The notes beneath the pieces are model-generated. The model was not told the DNA's origin and did no database searches. It was given only the letters and a program-made list of their open reading frames with translations. Of a stretch of 6,409 bases of DNA, positions 5,795 to 6,409 are shown one piece after another. This DNA comes from Synergistaceae bacterium. Its GTDB lineage: Bacteria; Synergistota; Synergistia; Synergistales; Aminobacteriaceae. A program made the translations under genes and the position numbers. Where the stretch lies: NCBI GenBank assembly GCA_031270755.1, contig JAISWV010000140.1, positions 1 through 6,409 on the forward strand, read 5' to 3'. Positions within the stretch are counted from its first letter, which is position 1. Every line of letters starts with the position of its first letter.

Positions 5795-6409
5795 TCAAAA
5801 ATCACTCCTGCCCGCGGCCCGGTAGTCTGTGCCGGTCAGCCGGCAAGCCAAATCGACGAGCATACCGACGACAGGCATGGAAACGCCGTGTATTTGCCCC
5901 AGGCTCGCCAAAGGCACGAGGCCGTAGGGGATGTCTTCGGAAAAATATCTGTGAGTGAAAGCGGAAGGGCCTTTGGATGTAGCGAAATATTCGAAGTTTT
6001 TCAAGATATCGTAAACCGTTTCTCCTCTCGCTCCTTGATCTCCATAAAAACGAAGCAGCCACTGTGCCAGGGAAATTTCTGCAAGTCCAAGTTTTTTCAG
6101 CAAGGCAAGCCTCTCTTTATCGGCGTCTTGGATGAGCCTGCCGATGCTCGGGGTGAGCCCTTCCCGGTAGAAAGTCCAGTCTCGGCCGCTTTCCACCAAG
6201 CCGATATTCAATAAGCTGATACAGGCGTGGATAATGAAATTGGTCTCGTTCAAACCCGTTTCCACCTGGTTGACGCTGAGGGGCACAGCGCCGAAAAGCG
6301 CCGTGAGGGGCTCAACCTGTGTGTTCGCGTATTTGGCGGACAGGAGAAAGTTCGCCTTCCAGCCTCCCACGAAAACGGAACATGGCGCGACCTTCCGACA
6401 AGCGAAGGG
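5795..6409 (-). CDS. NAD/NADP octopine/nopaline dehydrogenase family protein (C-terminal part)
   Basis: Family enzymes reductively join, or oxidatively split, an amino acid and a 2-oxo acid as an N-carboxyalkyl amino acid (opine) using NAD(P)H. Only the last 204 residues are in the window; the N-terminal Rossmann nucleotide-binding domain lies beyond the right edge and the frame is open to base 6409. Visible landmarks, counted from the edge: LNETNFIIHACISLLNIG around 53-70, whose His (about 61) matches the conserved His of the family's N-x-x-x-His segment; GLTPSIGRLIQDADKER at 84-100; and HRYFSEDIPYGLVP at 153-166, a hallmark of the C-terminal domain. The sequence ends GTDYRAAGRSDF with a TGA that overlaps the ribosome site of the GntR gene. 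Whether it makes or breaks opines, and its amino acid, cannot be told. Its neighbours suggest a catabolic role in amino acid or opine use, which is inference. Confidence 0.85.
   Translation of the reverse strand, partial: PFACRKVAPCSVFVGGWKANFLLSAKYANTQVEPLTALFGAVPLSVNQVETGLNETNFIIHACISLLNIGLVESGRDWTFYREGLTPSIGRLIQDADKERLALLKKLGLAEISLAQWLLRFYGDQGARGETVYDILKNFEYFATSKGPSAFTHRYFSEDIPYGLVPLASLGQIHGVSMPVVGMLVDLACRLTGTDYRAAGRSDF

Noticed and set aside
5782..5805. Longer GntR start at the GTG at 5805
   Set aside because: The AGGA would sit directly against the GTG and the gene would overlap the end of the opine dehydrogenase; the ATG at 5781 has GAGG 11 bases upstream and the family homology begins after it.
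1..6409. CRISPR array, tRNA, rRNA, insertion sequence or riboswitch
   Set aside because: I saw no spaced direct repeats, tRNA-like cloverleaf, transposase motif with terminal repeats, or conserved riboswitch core; the only direct repeat is the 15-bp array in livG.

Overview
The window holds a leftward-reading (minus strand) amino-acid uptake locus. Reading in the direction of transcription, from high to low coordinates, it contains: the C-terminal part of an opine (octopine/nopaline) dehydrogenase-family enzyme; a GntR-type regulator with an FCD-like ligand domain; and a complete five-gene branched-chain or hydrophobic amino acid ABC transporter in the order binding protein (livK), permeases (livH, livM), ATPases (livG, livF). 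The only plus-strand gene signal is at the left edge: a frameshifted, truncated remnant of an AbrB-family membrane protein that meets the end of livF.

Layout: 1-111, no gene I can assign. 112 to about 430 (+), AbrB-like pseudogene with two one-base frame breaks. 432-5010 (-), livF, livG, livM, livH, livK, tightly packed with two short overlaps or near-abutments. 5011-5142, the only sizeable intergenic gap inside the locus, holding a good sigma70-type promoter for livK and an inverted repeat over its spacer and -10 that could be an operator. 5143-5781 (-), GntR regulator. 5795-6409 (-), opine dehydrogenase, cut by the right edge and only 13 bases upstream of the regulator, so those two are probably co-transcribed.

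How the genes may work together: LivK captures the substrate in the periplasm, LivH/LivM form the channel and LivG/LivF hydrolyse ATP. The adjacent opine dehydrogenase-like enzyme belongs to a family that makes or oxidises N-carboxyalkyl amino acids with NAD(P)H. The GntR protein is well placed to sense a substrate or product and control the livK promoter. That the transporter carries an opine or amino acid conjugate is inference; the sequence only fixes the transporter family.

Organism: moderately GC-rich, strong AAGGAGGTGA-type ribosome binding site, and a LivK with a cleavable signal peptide but no lipobox, which suggests a diderm bacterium. Amino acid transporters beside an opine dehydrogenase and an AbrB-like gene would fit an amino acid-fermenting anaerobe such as a member of Synergistota, but this is a guess. 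The core is an ordinary liv operon. The parts worth a second look are the decayed AbrB gene, a 15-bp tandem repeat inserted in livG, the possible operator, and a regulator with an altered FCD domain.
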